Shown: one piece after another, positions 1-14,300 of the stretch
Layout: every line of letters starts with the position of its first letter
Position numbering within the stretch: position 1 is the stretch's first letter
From: Didymodactylos carnosus
Lineage: Eukaryota; Rotifera; Eurotatoria; Philodinida; Philodinidae
Assembly (NCBI GenBank): GCA_905250885.1
Contig: CAJNOQ010000157.1
Coordinates: 1 to 64,000, forward strand
Reading direction: 5' to 3'
DNA length: 64,000 nt
Made by a program: the position numbers and the translations under genes
Notes under the pieces: model-generated
Told to the model about the DNA's origin: nothing
Database searches by the model: none
The model's input: only the letters and a program-made list of their open reading frames with translations

Positions 1-823
1 TTGTTTTTTTGTTCTTTGTCATCTAAGATCTTTTCTACCATATGTGATGATATATGATCAAATAAACATACAATAATGATCTTACTACGGTTTTATTAAC
101 ATAAGTAACGTTTCAACGCCTCTTGTAATCACGAAACTTATTTTCAATGAAGTAGGCATGAAAGTATGATGGCGAACGGCTCAAAGCCCATCTTGATTGT
201 ATTTTACTAACCCTACTACATTCACAAACGGTCTATCTGATTATAATAAAGTTTTATTTTGTAGACTCGAGCAATAAACCAACAGTTTAAAAAAATATAC
301 GACATATGGACAGAATATGGACGATATTCTACCACTAAGTATTGTTATTGCTGAGAAACTTTGAGCAAGTGATTCGATTTACCCAGTAGGACGCTAGTGA
401 TCTTTATGTACGTTAAGATGCTCTCTGTTCTAAGTTTTTTGTTTTGCTTCTTTGTTTTTCATATGTTGTAGATTACATATATTTCTTACTGTTATAATAT
501 CTTTGAAGTATAAAAAAATTACCAAAAAAAAGAAAGTTTCACATTCCATCAAAATAAATATAAAAAGGACACGTAGAAACATAAAGTCGGCTAATGCCTC
601 AAAACTTCAAACAAATGCGTCTGTTTAATTATTTTGCGCCATCAATGGTTGGAATGTGGACGCATGTTTATAATGATACTAGTATGTTTTTCATATGTAA
701 ATGACTAGAAAAACCGGATAGATAAAGATGAAATCGCGTGTTTTTAATGTTAAATAGTATCAGATAATAGGCCTTAATATGGTCAACTATATACATAACT
801 CCTCGATACTGATAAATTTAATG
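1..823. other. AT-rich 3' flank, no gene seen
   Basis: This stretch lies downstream of the last exon of the minus-strand MIEAP-domain gene. I see no open frame of useful length, no RNA gene and no clear repeat. Part of it is probably 3' untranslated sequence, but no transcript end can be fixed by eye. Confidence 0.4.
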
Positions 824-3111
824 CTAGGACGTTATATTCGATGAATAACGATCATCTGTAATAACGACTCCTTTAGCCACACACGTACGATCTCTACCAT
901 CGATTAAACATGGCCATATATATTCAATAATTGTTTCACTTTCATTATCCGATGTATGAAATCGTTCATGTAATAATCTATCATATTTAGTACTTTGAAA
1001 TTCAATTAAAAATTGATGATTAACCAAACCCCATCTAAAAGATAAAGCGAAAAATTATTAGAAAAGTGGAACAAATAGATCTTTTAATGTGCATACGCTA
1101 TTCTACATGATTGCATGATATATTTGATTAGTTCATTACAACATTTTAACGCGGGATAATCATATAATGTTGTCCATAATTGATTTTCCACTTCCTATAA
1201 CAAAAAAAAGTGAGAAATTAGTTGAACATTCCTTAAACCTGGACAATAGGCTTACGTAGGCGAGTTTTACCACATCATATTTTTGAATTGTACTTTTTAA
1301 ATATTTTTCAATTGTTTCCACGAGTAATGTTGAACTTTTATCACTTGTTAATTGTAATATTTGTTTTACTTTTAATCGAATTTCTTTTGCTTGTATTTGA
1401 GCGTGTCGAAATGCTAACTGAATACAAGAAAAGTAAAGCATAAGTAAAATTGATTTAAGAAAAATATGTACGAATGCACTAACTTACAACAACAACAGAA
1501 AATAACAATTTTGATTTAAGATCTTCAGCATCGGACATTTCTGAAACGCTATCGAGTGCATCTAATGCATCAATTCTTGCTTGTGAATATAGTGCATTAT
1601 ATGAACGAATTAATTCTGTTGGACGTGTTAACTGATTTAAGTCTTCAAATTTACCACCTTTTTCAATTTGACGTTGTGCTTGTTCAGCTAATCTAAAGAA
1701 ATAGAAGAAAAACTATATTTGTATTAAAGAGTTTAAAGACTCTTTCTCGTATATATTCTTCTTTTTTTCTCTAATCTTCATCTATACTATAAAGAAAAGT
1801 TTTGATTAATTAGTCGTCATAATTTAAATAAAATTTAAGTAAAATTACAGTCGAACGAAATGTGAACACAAGAATAGATCATCCATTATAGTTTTCGATA
1901 ATATACTTTCTAAATATTCATACGGAATATCGTTTTTCTTCTCTCACTACTCATTTGACCATATCTATTAATAGTACGCGTAACGGCAAATTGCAAATCA
2001 ATAGTCTAGAAGCTCGAAATTTCGTCATTCTCTCTGTTTTAAGTTTCAATAGCATTCGTCTAGAACAGTAATTTAATCTTATACATTGTTGTTACGATAA
2101 TCAAATATTATCAAAAACAAAACTAGCCGGTATGATTTTGTTTATTTTCTCTTGTATAATTATCTAGAAGTTTTTATTACAACAATTAGTAATGTTTATT
2201 TCTATATCAAATATAGATCAATTTATTAAAATTAGTGACTCTATTAGTCTGTTTATCACATTATTCTATGCACTTCGAAAAGTCTAAAGAAAACGACTAT
2301 TGTAACGGTATTTATTTAGTATTTTGCAACTTGTATGTTGTATCACTTAGTTTATTGACTAGTATATGTTCTTAGTGGGGTAGATAAATTTATTATCGTC
2401 AATTATCATACTCAACATAGTCGTAAAACTCTAATTGAAACATATTGCCATCATCCCATATTCTATCATTTCATGGGCACTACTATCTTGTTTGCTTATC
2501 CAGATCTATCATTATTTATTATCCCACTAATAAAAATATTTTATCAGCCATCGTGTTCTTCATTCATTCTGTCTATGTCATTATACTAGAATATATTGGT
2601 CAAATAAAACTTCACTATCAACACTTACATAGGATTGGATTCTTTGAAGGAAAATTAACAATAAAAGGAAATTTTGTAACTTACCTTTCTCTCATTTGTT
2701 CTTCGCTTTTTTGGAGACGTGCTATCGTTTCTTTTGATTTTTGTAATTCACTACGTAATAATTGTAAATCATTTTTTAATTTTTCTTTTTCTGCATCATT
2801 TTCTGTCTCAACGATCGACGTATTACTGTTATTGTTATTATTCGTATTTACTAATGAATTATTATATTTAGTATTTGGAATAATACCGTTGCTATTTGTA
2901 GTTGATGATACAGTCGGTATTGGTGTGAGTGGGACAGTTGGGACAACTGGTAGTGGTGAAGATGCTTTTGGTACAGATCCATTATAATGATGATTAGGAA
3001 CAAGAGGTGACGAGCCATTCAGCGACGTTCTAAGTGGAAGACATTGATTTGATTGAATTCCTCTAGTTCGTTCACCAATTCGATCATTTCCCAATGGGAG
3101 TTGGAGAGGTA
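824..3111 (-). CDS. SPATA18: MIEAP (mitochondria-eating protein) C-terminal domain, five 3' exons
   Basis: Five exons read in phase on the minus strand: 3111-2685, 1692-1488, 1417-1271, 1194-1097 and 1034-824 (stop). Each has a GT donor and AG acceptor. The first encodes a Ser/Asn/Thr-rich stretch followed by a coiled coil (LKNDLQLLRSELQKSKETIA). The next ones match the vertebrate MIEAP C-terminal domain: YSQARIDALDALD corresponds to YSQARLDAQ of human SPATA18, LAFRHAQIQAKEIRLKVK to MAFRHFKIRVRK, and IIEYIWPCLI to the VLYHVWPAL segment. In vertebrates MIEAP acts in p53-linked mitochondrial quality control and binds cardiolipin; the role here is inferred from the domain. The protein ends soon after the WPCLI segment, so the vertebrate Arg/Ser-rich tail is shortened. 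Upstream exons at 5385-25361 fit the same reading phase. The domain call is strong; the exact borders come from eye inspection. Confidence 0.8.
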
Positions 3112-4779
3112 CTAGAAAAAAAGATATCAAACTCATTGTCTTTATTGTTAAAACCGATAGAGCACTGAGTAAAGGGCATTCATTTTCTAAAAGGGTTACG
3201 ACATATCGAGTTAAAGGTTTATTGAAAAAAAAGTAGTGGGTTGATCGGATGGGTTTCGATACAATTCTATTACCTATCGTTAAGTAGTTAACTAGATAGT
3301 GGCTTCTTTTTTGTTTCAAAGCGTCTTCATCCATAAGCAGTGAAACCATGTGAACGATAAAAACATCGCCTCCACAGATTTAGAAAACTTCAATGGAAAT
3401 TTTTTTTTCTTCAAAAAAACTAACGAGGAGTATTCGTTCCCACAGTTTTGGAATTGAGTATGTCGTCACTCAAACTTTATCCAGATAGAGAAAGAAACAC
3501 ATCTTCATGCAACCGAACAGGATTTATAAAGAGTGAAAAACAAGTTAAAACTAAAACTCCACATAAAATATAAGTATTGCATCACTTTTTTGATAATATA
3601 GCTAAAAATAAACTGGAACACATACACTTATCGTTCTGCATGTATATACATGATAATGCCGTATACATCGATTCTCACGCTTCCAATTCAAATATGTGAA
3701 AAAAACAGAGTTATACGTTTTCTTTCTTCTCTTTTTTTTTATACAACTATTTATGTAAAACAAAAGCGAAACAGAAAGAAAAAAATCGATGAAAGTTAAA
3801 GAGAAGCGTAGAAGAATAACAAAACAAGGATTCCATATTTCCAATAGAAGGGAAAGCAAAATACCGTTATTGTCAATTAAAGGGCAAAAAAAAACATAAG
3901 ACGATAAAATCCCTATTTCCTATTTGAATAACTCTAATAATAATAATAATAATATATATTCGGGATAGTTTCTGTGATAGTTGCTTCGTTCGCAGGTACA
4001 TTAGATAAAATAGAGTATGTGTGAGTTTGTCACATTTTGTACACTAAACTTCATAAACATCTGTACAAAGAAATAGCTTTTTTTTTCTTCTTTTATTGCG
4101 CCAGTAGTATCAAATAACACTTGTTTCTTTGCTAAGCTTGATGAATCTCTTCGCTTTTTTTTCTTCTTTATTCTCGTTTAGAAAAATGAATACAATTTCT
4201 ATTTTTTACACATGTATAGCTACCTGCTCTGTATATTCTTTATCTTCGTTATTGCCGTTAAATTAAGAGAAGAGCAATCTATTTGTTGAGTCATTAACGA
4301 CATCATATCGGAAAAGACAGATGAGCGTACGAGAGAGAAAAGTTTTGTTCAAAAAAAAGAAAAATTACATGCGTGTTCCCTACAGTATCTGATAAAAGCG
4401 AACTGATTTACTAATGAAAACGGTCGTCCCCATAGTTAAACTAATAATTCTAAAAATAACAGTTGAACATACACACTTGTTTCGTAATCTCAGTATTGAA
4501 TACATTAAGAATATTTTAAGAAGAAATACTGTTCAACTTCCATTTAAAAATAAAACGAAATATTGGGATGGTAAAAAGGACTTACTAGTGAACGTTTTCA
4601 AGTCACAAATTATTGTTTTGAGGAAACGCAATTTTTCATAGTAAATTCTTTTGATTTAGTATTCATTCTGACTATTATATTTTTCTTGTACTTTCTTTTA
4701 AGATTAAGGCTGCTAAAAAATCATTATGAACTATTATAGTGAGCACTTTCGAGAGTACCAGTATGTAGAGCATATCAAG

Positions 4780-4917
4780 TCACATAGGTGTACAAATTAT
4801 TAATGCCAACATAACCTTTCATAGATTTAGAGAATTTGTACTATTAAAGTAATCTGAGATTCTTATAACTTTGCAAAAACTTGTTTATTGGTAGTAGTAA
4901 TTTGTACACCTATGTGA
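4780..4917. repeat. Small inverted-repeat element (MITE-like) in intron
   Basis: CACATAGGTGTACAAATTA at 4781-4799 is repeated in inverted form at 4898-4916. The whole structure is about 137 bp and lies in the intron between exons 5385 and 3111. It looks like a minimal foldback or MITE; no target duplication was identified. Confidence 0.55.
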
Positions 4918-5384
4918 ATTCTCTGTGCTTTACTAACAATAACTGTGCTTTACAATGCTTTACAAACTAGCACTCTTAGAAATCATTCATTATTGTGGAA
5001 GTTCATGATGGATTTTTATGCACCCTAGTTTCAAAGAAAGGCACGAGAAAGATCTCACAAGCAGCACAAATATTAAATTTGTAATCTCTAAAATTACGTC
5101 TCGTGTAACTTTTCTAATAAATTATGAATTAAACTTCAGCTGTGATAGTACGAAATACAAACATCTCGAATGAATCGAAAGAAATAGTTTAATCTCTTTC
5201 AAAATAAAATTAAGTTTTGACTTTTGAATGATCTCCAGACGTCGCCACCTGATGATTTGTTGTTTTACGAGTATTTGAAAGGATCATTTACACTCCCACG
5301 GATCATTATCTTACTATCGTTGAATTTTTAGCTGAAGTTTTGATATTGTTCATAAATAAAAACGATTTATGAAAAAACTCTTAC

Positions 5385-8300
5385 ATATATTATCTCCATG
5401 ATCATTCGACACTTCTATAGTAAATGATGGTTGGTATGATCTTAAATTTTCATTTTCATAGTGTTGTCGACGATTCATACTTGGTGTTGATTGTTGTTCA
5501 CTAGATGCATCATTGATTGAATTATACGATTTAAATATCGACGATTGTTTATTATAAAAACGTACTTTATTTTTTTTTAATGATCGACGTAATGTATTTA
5601 ATATTCCCTTGTTATTGTTACTGTCTATTTGATTTAAAGATATATTCGATGATATTGGAGCGAGTTTACTATGAATAAGATGGTGTTTAGTATTAGTGAA
5701 TGAATTAAATGATGAATTTTTTTTTATTAATGATTCTAGTGGTAATTGTTGATGTTGTGCTGATATTAAATACTGCATATTCGATGGTATTGAACGGGCT
5801 AAATTAATATTATTTGTAAAAGATTGATTATGATTATGTTTTTGGTATTTAAAATTGGATTTTCGATCGAAATTCTGTTCTAATTGTTGTTGACATATCA
5901 TTTCTTCTGTTATAGTATCTGTTGGTGTTTGTGATTGAACATGAAAAACTTTTTAGTACGATTTAAATAATAAGAACCATCTGCTGATAACAGACCTCAT
6001 TTTTGTCGTGTCAAAGATATTTGAGATTGATGTTGTTGTCATTCAATATTAATATAATTGTTATGTTGTTCTGAGGAAAAAAATCTCCCAACATTCGATG
6101 AAATAATTCTTCATCTTACGTTTTTTTATACAGAGAAATTATTAGAACATAGAAAAAAAATATACACACAGCAGATGGAAACTTCTTTAAAAAAAAACGA
6201 ACATTTTTTTCAAAATGTTCCCCATTTTTCAATATAAATCACTACACATGTATGTGTAAGTATTTGTATTTCAAGATTAAAAAATATATATGTTATAACA
6301 CTAATATATTATGAGATCATTAAAAAAGAAGAAAGAATAAATAGAAATTGTACAATTTTTTTTCTTCATTTTTTTTTTTTTTTTATTACTGATAGAAAGA
6401 CAGAGAGAATTACAGACAATATAAGATAGATTGTACCATGAGAAAGAAAAACAATACGAATAAACACAGTATTATTTTATGCAAGATTTTTGATCATTAC
6501 ACACGTACATTTCTATATACATATCTCTCTAGTGATCTATCTCTCAACTAGCATTAGATATTAGTAGATGAATGATAAATGTAGTGAAGAAAATATTCTT
6601 GTATAAATCTGTATATAATGATAATAAAAATCATTTTTTTTGCTCTTTTCTCTTCACTATTTCCTCATCTTACATGTGGATATATAAATGGACAAACTAT
6701 AAGAAAATAGGAAATGCTGTGAATGTGATACTGTCATATACTTCAAGAATACAATCAGTTTCGCTTTCTTAAGAAACATATGGCATTAAAAAGCAAGAAG
6801 ATACTTTTTCTTATACAGTTGTACTAATCATAGTAAAAGGAGGCCAAAAATCCATTCGATCTTATATGTCTGTTTTACTGTAGAGTTTTTTAGCTTTTGA
6901 AAACCTGGGATTACTATTGTAATTTTAACACATCTATGCAAATAATATAAAACACACATAGCGTTTCGTTACACTGTCAAACTCAAAAACTATTTTTAAC
7001 AATTATCTCTACTGATCTGTTTTGTATCTCATTCACGTATTCTATTCAAAATCGTGCGTAGTCGAATAACATATGTTACTATTCTAATTAAATGAATACC
7101 GTTATATCAAAATATGCCAGAAATTAAATGTCGATTTAAAATGTATGTTATATAGATGCTCTTTGTACTTTTGACAACCTTGCCCTATTTCATCTTGTCA
7201 ATTTTCTCTTATATTTCTCACTAACAACTTCTCGTATTCGTATATAAATCATCATCTCTAACTAATGATCGAAAGAGTCTTTTATTTATGTGTAGATTTT
7301 TCTGATCATTATAAGACTTTAGTTGTCTACTGGAAGTCAAAGGCAAAATGTCTAGTTAAATATAGTAAAAACGAGTCTACTATTGGTGTATGTTCAATAT
7401 CTTCCAAAAGAGTTTAAGAAAGAGACAAAAATAGTCTGATTACCTTGATTATATCTATCTCGATAATTTCTAAATGACTTTGATAATTTTGACATGATAA
7501 ACAAGAAATGAAACAATAAATAGAACTATTAATTTCAAGTTCATCTATTCATCTCCATAAAGTTTTCGATCGTAAACTAATGTGATTTTATTTCATTAAA
7601 TGTTTTACAAGGCAAACAATTCAATTCTGAGCACAAAATAAAAATGAAAAGAAACACACAAGATCTTATTTGTCAATGTTTAAGTTCTTTTGTAAATATA
7701 TAGTTGTATGTTAATCGTTCTTCACTTTCAAGTGTAAAGTCGTTTAGTATTTTTTCTTCTTCTCCTTTGTACTTACACACCCACGTGCATTTTTTTGTCT
7801 CATCTATCAAATTTTAATATTTCAAAGCAAAGTACACGTTCGTTTGTTCCCTCTTTCGACATTAGAAAGATCTCTTTCTACCATATGTATCGTTTAAACA
7901 GTAAACAAAATTGTTCACAATATAATGATTGTTTAGTTTCTTACCGCTGTGAAATAAATTACTCTATACGTAATAAAAGATAAAGACAAGATGTAAAGGT
8001 TCAAGCCATAGACTATTCGTCACATATACATTTTAGATCGTCTAATATCGCCTTTTATAGAAAAACAAATTTAGTTAGTAATCTAAATAGCTGAACGCTC
8101 TATCAAACAAGCGAAAATACATATAATTGGTTTGTTTAGCTTAATCATGTTATGAATGTATAAATATATACATATAATACATTAGTAATGAACTGCCTTC
8201 GAACTACAGTTAAAGATGTTGACTAGGAAGAAAAAGTACAAGGTTGCATTCCAAATTTTGTCAAATAACCATTTTATCAGTTTTATGAAGAGGTAATATG

Positions 8301-11300
8301 ACAAACATATACTATTACAAAAATTTATGATAAATATCAATGTAAAACTACACTGAAAAAAAGTTATGTGAGCTTATCGGTTGACTAAGCGAAATTGATT
8401 TTTTTTTCTGTGATATAAAACATAGTAAATAAATTAGGAAAAAAAATTAACCTTTAATCGGTTCAGTTTGAAAGTTGATATTTATCAGATATGTTATGTT
8501 CTGTAGAATACTTTGGGATAATTCCAATCAACAGTATTAAAATAGTAGGCGCAGAGTAAAACAAGTTTTGTTCAACGATGAATATTCAGTTTTCTAATTA
8601 AAAATTAGATCATGAACATTTTTCAACCATATATTTGGCAAGTTGCAATCATCTTCCCTTAATTAATTAATGAGAAATTACATAAAACAAAACAAGAAAG
8701 TTATTTTTTTGAAAAAATCCCATTGAAGGTAAATGCGATCATACTATTAAATCTACTGAGACAATTTTAATCACAGCATGGAAAAATACACGAAAAACAT
8801 GGAAAACGATTTCCATAAACTTCCAGAAGCTGTTTTTAGGTTTACTCTAAATGAGAGAGTTGTTTAGCAGATTTTTCTCTACCACTTGATAGAAAATTTG
8901 AGGAAGAATGAATACAATCGGTCACTCTATATTATTTTCCAAAACAAAAATACCTTGAGTAACAATATTATATACTTTAGTTATACACATCGGGTAGAAA
9001 AAATGTTAACTAGTGAGAGTATTAGAAGAACTGTTATAAGCCACGCTTCGAATTCTCATGTGTACTAACGACCTTACGATATACAATGCAATCAACAACA
9101 TAGGTTTTTTTCCAATTAGTATTAATTGCAATATTTTTTTCCATCTGTTGTAAATTTTAATCGATTGAGCCTTGAAAAAATGTTCAAAAAAATTACTGAG
9201 CTTTATTTCAAGGCAATGCCTGACTCACAAGAGACTAATAGATTTTGAGCGATAATTGAGATAATGTTATGCTGTTTTATCTCAAAATAATACTAATCGG
9301 GTATAAATATAATGAAAAAGTTAGAAATCAGTATCATTATTTTTCCTCGATCACATAATCTGTTACATGCCTTGCAAGTACATTAAAAATGGTTAAGAAC
9401 CGGGCTATTCATACAATGACTTTAAATCTGCTCGTCAAGGACTAATTTGATTTATTATCGATCACTTAGTTATGTGTTGAAATACGCTCAGTCTCGCAGA
9501 TTTTTCAGCTTTTTATCATCAAAAATTCATTATTTCCCAGATTCTATTTTAATATGAACTTCTAGAAAAACTTCTAATTACAGAACATTTGAGACAAAGG
9601 AAAGCTCTTGTAATGTTTCCCCTAGTGAATGCACTTGAGCCAAGTACTTGGGTTAAGTAATAAGTAAAAGTAATTAAGTACTTGTGGACTTTTCCAAGTA
9701 AATTTACTTGTCAAGTACTTACCAAGTAAAATGTAAGTACTTGGCTTCTCTAAACTCGTTTATTTTCATATCTTTTCTAGAAGAAGAGTCACCGATATAA
9801 GCATTAGAATTGCAATTTTCTTTTAAATACTTAAATTATTTCAAGCGATAGCTTATTCATTTTTTCTTCCTATTTCAAGCCCACAGTGGTTAAAACAAGC
9901 ACAGTTGGCTGCAAGTTCTTATGGTTCCAGCCATACTGAAAAGTAGTCAGTTTTTGTAAATTTATAGTTATTTTTATTACAATTTTAAATGTTACGTTAT
10001 TTTTGAATAACATTTAATGTTGTACGTACTACTCGACATTCAAAGCTAGTTGTTGTAGTAAAGAATGAAAGTTCATCTTACATCTATATTTTAATAGTGT
10101 ACATATTTTTAAATTGTACATTTTTCTTCCGTAACTAAATGAATAAAATATTAAAATAAAGCAATAAATGTAAAGTGCTTCTTACGTTTATCTGACTAAG
10201 TTAGAATCAGAAATGAATGACATGAACACTAATGAGTATTACAAAGACGACTTTTTTGTGAATAACTCTATATCAAAATATTGATCATATGGTGCAGAAC
10301 AGTTACTTGAAAAATACTACAGTTGCCCTGTCTGCTGAAATACTGCAAATGGCAATAGTCTCTTGATTCTAGTCGAAGAACTATTTATCATCCTTGGTCA
10401 TCTTTCTTTACTTTTTGTCATCGCATTTACTAACACTGACGAAGAGTTAATGAAATTAACGGTTTTAATAGAGGTACAAATTTACATTAATTATTTTTCT
10501 GTCAAAAAAAATTATTATTCTTCAACCGTAAAAGATAATAAAAAATTTGTTGTTTGTTGTCATTTAGAATATAATCTTCTTTGGTTGATATAATTACCAT
10601 TCTGAGACTATGTGACGATACAACCTTCATTATTTAGAGAAAAAACATAATATGACACAAAATGTCATACGTTTAGAAACAGTATCTGGTTTGAATAACT
10701 TTGAGATTTTTGTGGCATAAGCCATAATGGTATGTGTAAAAAATATGAATTCTGACAAAACTAGTTATTTATAAAAAAAAGAACATAAAACAGTCTAAGG
10801 ACTTTGTCTTTTAAACATGTAAATAGTTTTCGTGAAAAAAAGATTTCGAGTTTTACTCATCATTGTCACTTTAGTATAATCTTCGAATAATTTAAAAATA
10901 TCTTTTACTTACCAGATGATTCGTTCAAAGCCATATCATCTTTGCATAACAACAAATCGGTTTCTAAAATAAAAAAAGTCGGTGAATATAATAATCTATA
11001 GTGGTGAACAGCAATTAGAACACTACCAATAAGAACAGCATCAGTGAAAAAAGATTCCAAACAATCATTTTTTTGTCATTATCATTTCGTGAAACACTGT
11101 AAAGAAAATTTTCCGATGGATTCGCGTAACGCTTTCGTTGTAAGATTCGTGAAACAAATCCCAATGTTCTACGAACGCGCTGTTGTTCTCATACAAAAAA
11201 AGGAGGGCTGAAAGATTATTTGTCCCAAGATCTTTCTGGCTTACATAACATGCTATTTATTTCGCATTTCTAAAATTCAGCGTTCAATCTTATACTTAAC

Positions 11301-14300
11301 ATCTTTATAAAAAACCTCTTGCAACCCTTAAGTATTTTGGTAGTGATCGTTATCTTTTCGCGATTTTTGGTTTTTTTCTTATTGATAGTTATATGCTACA
11401 TGTCTAAGCAAAAAAATAGTGATGGGATTTGTTACGGAAGTTCCTTTGCGATTATGTGTAACATTCGAGTGTAAGAAAAAACCGCGATTGCCGTGAATTG
11501 AAGATGTAAAACAATAACCACTATTTATATGCAGAATGATGGTTTCCTTCTTATAAACTGCTTTTTATATTATGTTTTTGCATTTTACATCTACACTAGC
11601 GACATTTATTGATAGTTGATTGGCACACATGTGTATACTGAATAGCCCAAGTCTAGCAATCCTACTAGGATCCTACTGATAATAGGATTTCATAGATTCC
11701 TATTGTAGAGTCCTATGAAAACTTACGGTCGGAATTCCGTAGAATTCTTGATATAGGACGGTAGCAAAAATCCTGCAGGATTCCTATAATAGGGGTCTTA
11801 TGAATTTCTTACAAAATCCTACGTTAAGATTGTGTGTAGGATTTCGTAGGATTCCTATTTCTTCGTTCTGTATATATTTTTCTTTTCTTTTTCTATATGA
11901 GAACACAATCACCAACGTGTTTTGCAGTAACTCCAATATAAATACAACTCTACTGTAGAGAATGAAAAATTTTTTTAGGCTCAAATTTTCGCGGCGTACA
12001 CTGTGAGCCATCGAAACTCACTACTGTTTGACGACTGGCTTATCTCAGCTCAGGATCGTCTGATTAGCTGGGATCAGATCAAAGAACAATTAAACAAATA
12101 AAAACAATAAACCTATTTATGTTGCAATTTCTCGTTACTGTGTGATGAACTGTGATTTGCAAGTAATGTTTGCACGTATTAGCGAATAAAAACACATTTA
12201 TGTTTGAAAGTGAACGGATTTGGCATGACAACAGACAAAAAAAGCGTGAGGCCCAGCGGCACGCAGCAGCTACAGCAATCAGCAGAAAATCAGATAAAAT
12301 CCTACTGCAATCCTACAGTAGCATCCTGTAGAATTTTGTAAGATTCTACAAGATCTGGCTACAGGATCCTATAAGAATATTACAGACGGATTTTGTAGGA
12401 TTTTTTGATTTTGCAGTTTTCCTATAAAATCCTAGAGGATTTACGTAGGATCTTACAGGATCTTAAAGTAGGGTCTTGTAAGAACCTGCAGGATCCTACG
12501 ATAGAATTGGATGATCTGGGGGACGTTATTACAGCACTACTATCGGCATCAAAAAGCAGTGCACTCGGATGTTTCTTGAATAACGTATGAATAAAATGAG
12601 CTAGAGAGATCCGGTTTTCACCATTTTGAAGTAAATTCATGAGCCTATCAAACGACCTAAAATCATCTAAAAACTACCAATTCCAGGTTGTATACCTTCT
12701 CAGACAAAACATCCGACAGTGCTGTGGAAAAAATCCTAGATAAAATTTTTATTCTAAATTTACACCTAGATAGGGCAACATCTTACAACATCACTTGCAA
12801 CATCACTTACAGAATATACTCAGACAGGTATACTCTATACATGCATCACTCTAAATTAAAAAAGATTTTTTGTTGGGAGGACGAGGCTGTTGCACGACTC
12901 TCTGAAAAACCGAATCGACGAAAATAATGTTTTTGAGCATTTTGACTATCGATAATGTTTAATGAGGTTATGTGGAGTATATTCTGTAAGTTTGATGCAT
13001 TTTGGTCAAGTATTATGATGTTACTGGACGAGAATAGATAGAATTTTCAGAATTCTATAGTTTTGTATCGAAGATGTTGCTCTATCTGATAGTATGTGTC
13101 ACTTTTACTACTCTGATCAAAGATGGCAGCAGGCACCAAGAGATCGTTGGAGATGTTAGAATGTATATTAATACATACAATCATTTCGAAAAGGAATGAT
13201 TGCATAAAACATCCTGACTAAAAATCGAAAGCATTCATGCGTCGTTCACACTTATAAGCACTACTAGCTCTTATCCTTAGTAAAATCTTTGCGACAGAAT
13301 AACAGTAATGTGTTGTATTCACGAAACAGTACACTTAGGCTTTAGTTTTTCTGCTGTTAGTTTTAACTTACGAGAGAACGTTTCCAGATGACAAATCGTA
13401 TTTTTTATGAAAACCATATGGCTCTAGGTGATCAACCGTATCGATTCTAATATCACAGTGGGAGCTGCCCTAAGGACCTTGGCGACTTGGCTTTCTGAAA
13501 AACTGGGTTCTTAACAGACTTTTTTTGTCAGAATGACTTTCTGATCTGTCTGAATTGTGGAGCATGTCGAATTACCGATGTAGATTTCGGAAAGCTAGGT
13601 CTTCGAAGCCCTTGGAGTAGTTTATAATATTCGGAATTAGCACCTACAGATCAATCACCTAGAGCCATATGATCTTCAAATAAAAAGCGATTTGTTACCT
13701 GGAAACGTTCTCTCGTTAGTTTGTATGACTTTATGATGAATATGTTCATAACTTTTGTTGATGTGCGGACCGTTGAACTGATTGTTATCGCTCTATCAAT
13801 TACCTAGCCATGATTAAAACTTTTGTAAACAGGTTTTCGCATATAGTCACGATTAATCTGATAGTTCAACTAAATTATCAAATTATTGGAATCACATCTA
13901 TTCTAATAGTTCAACAAAGATAGGGATTTCAGAATAGTCTAATCACTAAGGGAAGAAAAGTCACTGAAAGGTAAATATATCCATTCCAGAATACATCTAT
14001 TTTAGAATGCTATTTCGTTTTTTTGGAAGCTTAGCTCTTGCTCTATTTTTGAGATGATAAAAATAGTTGAAAGAAGAGTTATGAAGAAATATGTCTCATT
14101 TTGATGTATCGCATGTTTCTTGTTGTTCTGTATACAAGCACAGCAAATCATGAAACTATGTATGAGAAAGACACATTTCGAAAACATGAAAGTAAAAGAT
14201 GCAATAATAGATAAATAAAAATAACAATATCTTGAATTCACCTTGGGAAGAAAAAAGAAATTTGTATACAAATCAACTGTTATCTATTGAATATCAGACA

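Noticed and set aside
2445-2987. 180-codon plus-strand frame
   Set aside because: It is antisense to the coding exon 3111-2685 and has composition expected of a shadow frame.
5131-5340. Inverted AAACTTCAGCT / AGCTGAAGTTT pair
   Set aside because: Only 11 bp match exactly and the flanking similarity is weak, so a transposon is not supported.
14002-14271. 89-codon minus-strand frame in an intron
   Set aside because: Composition is hydrophobic and random-looking, and no splice sites fit the surrounding gene.
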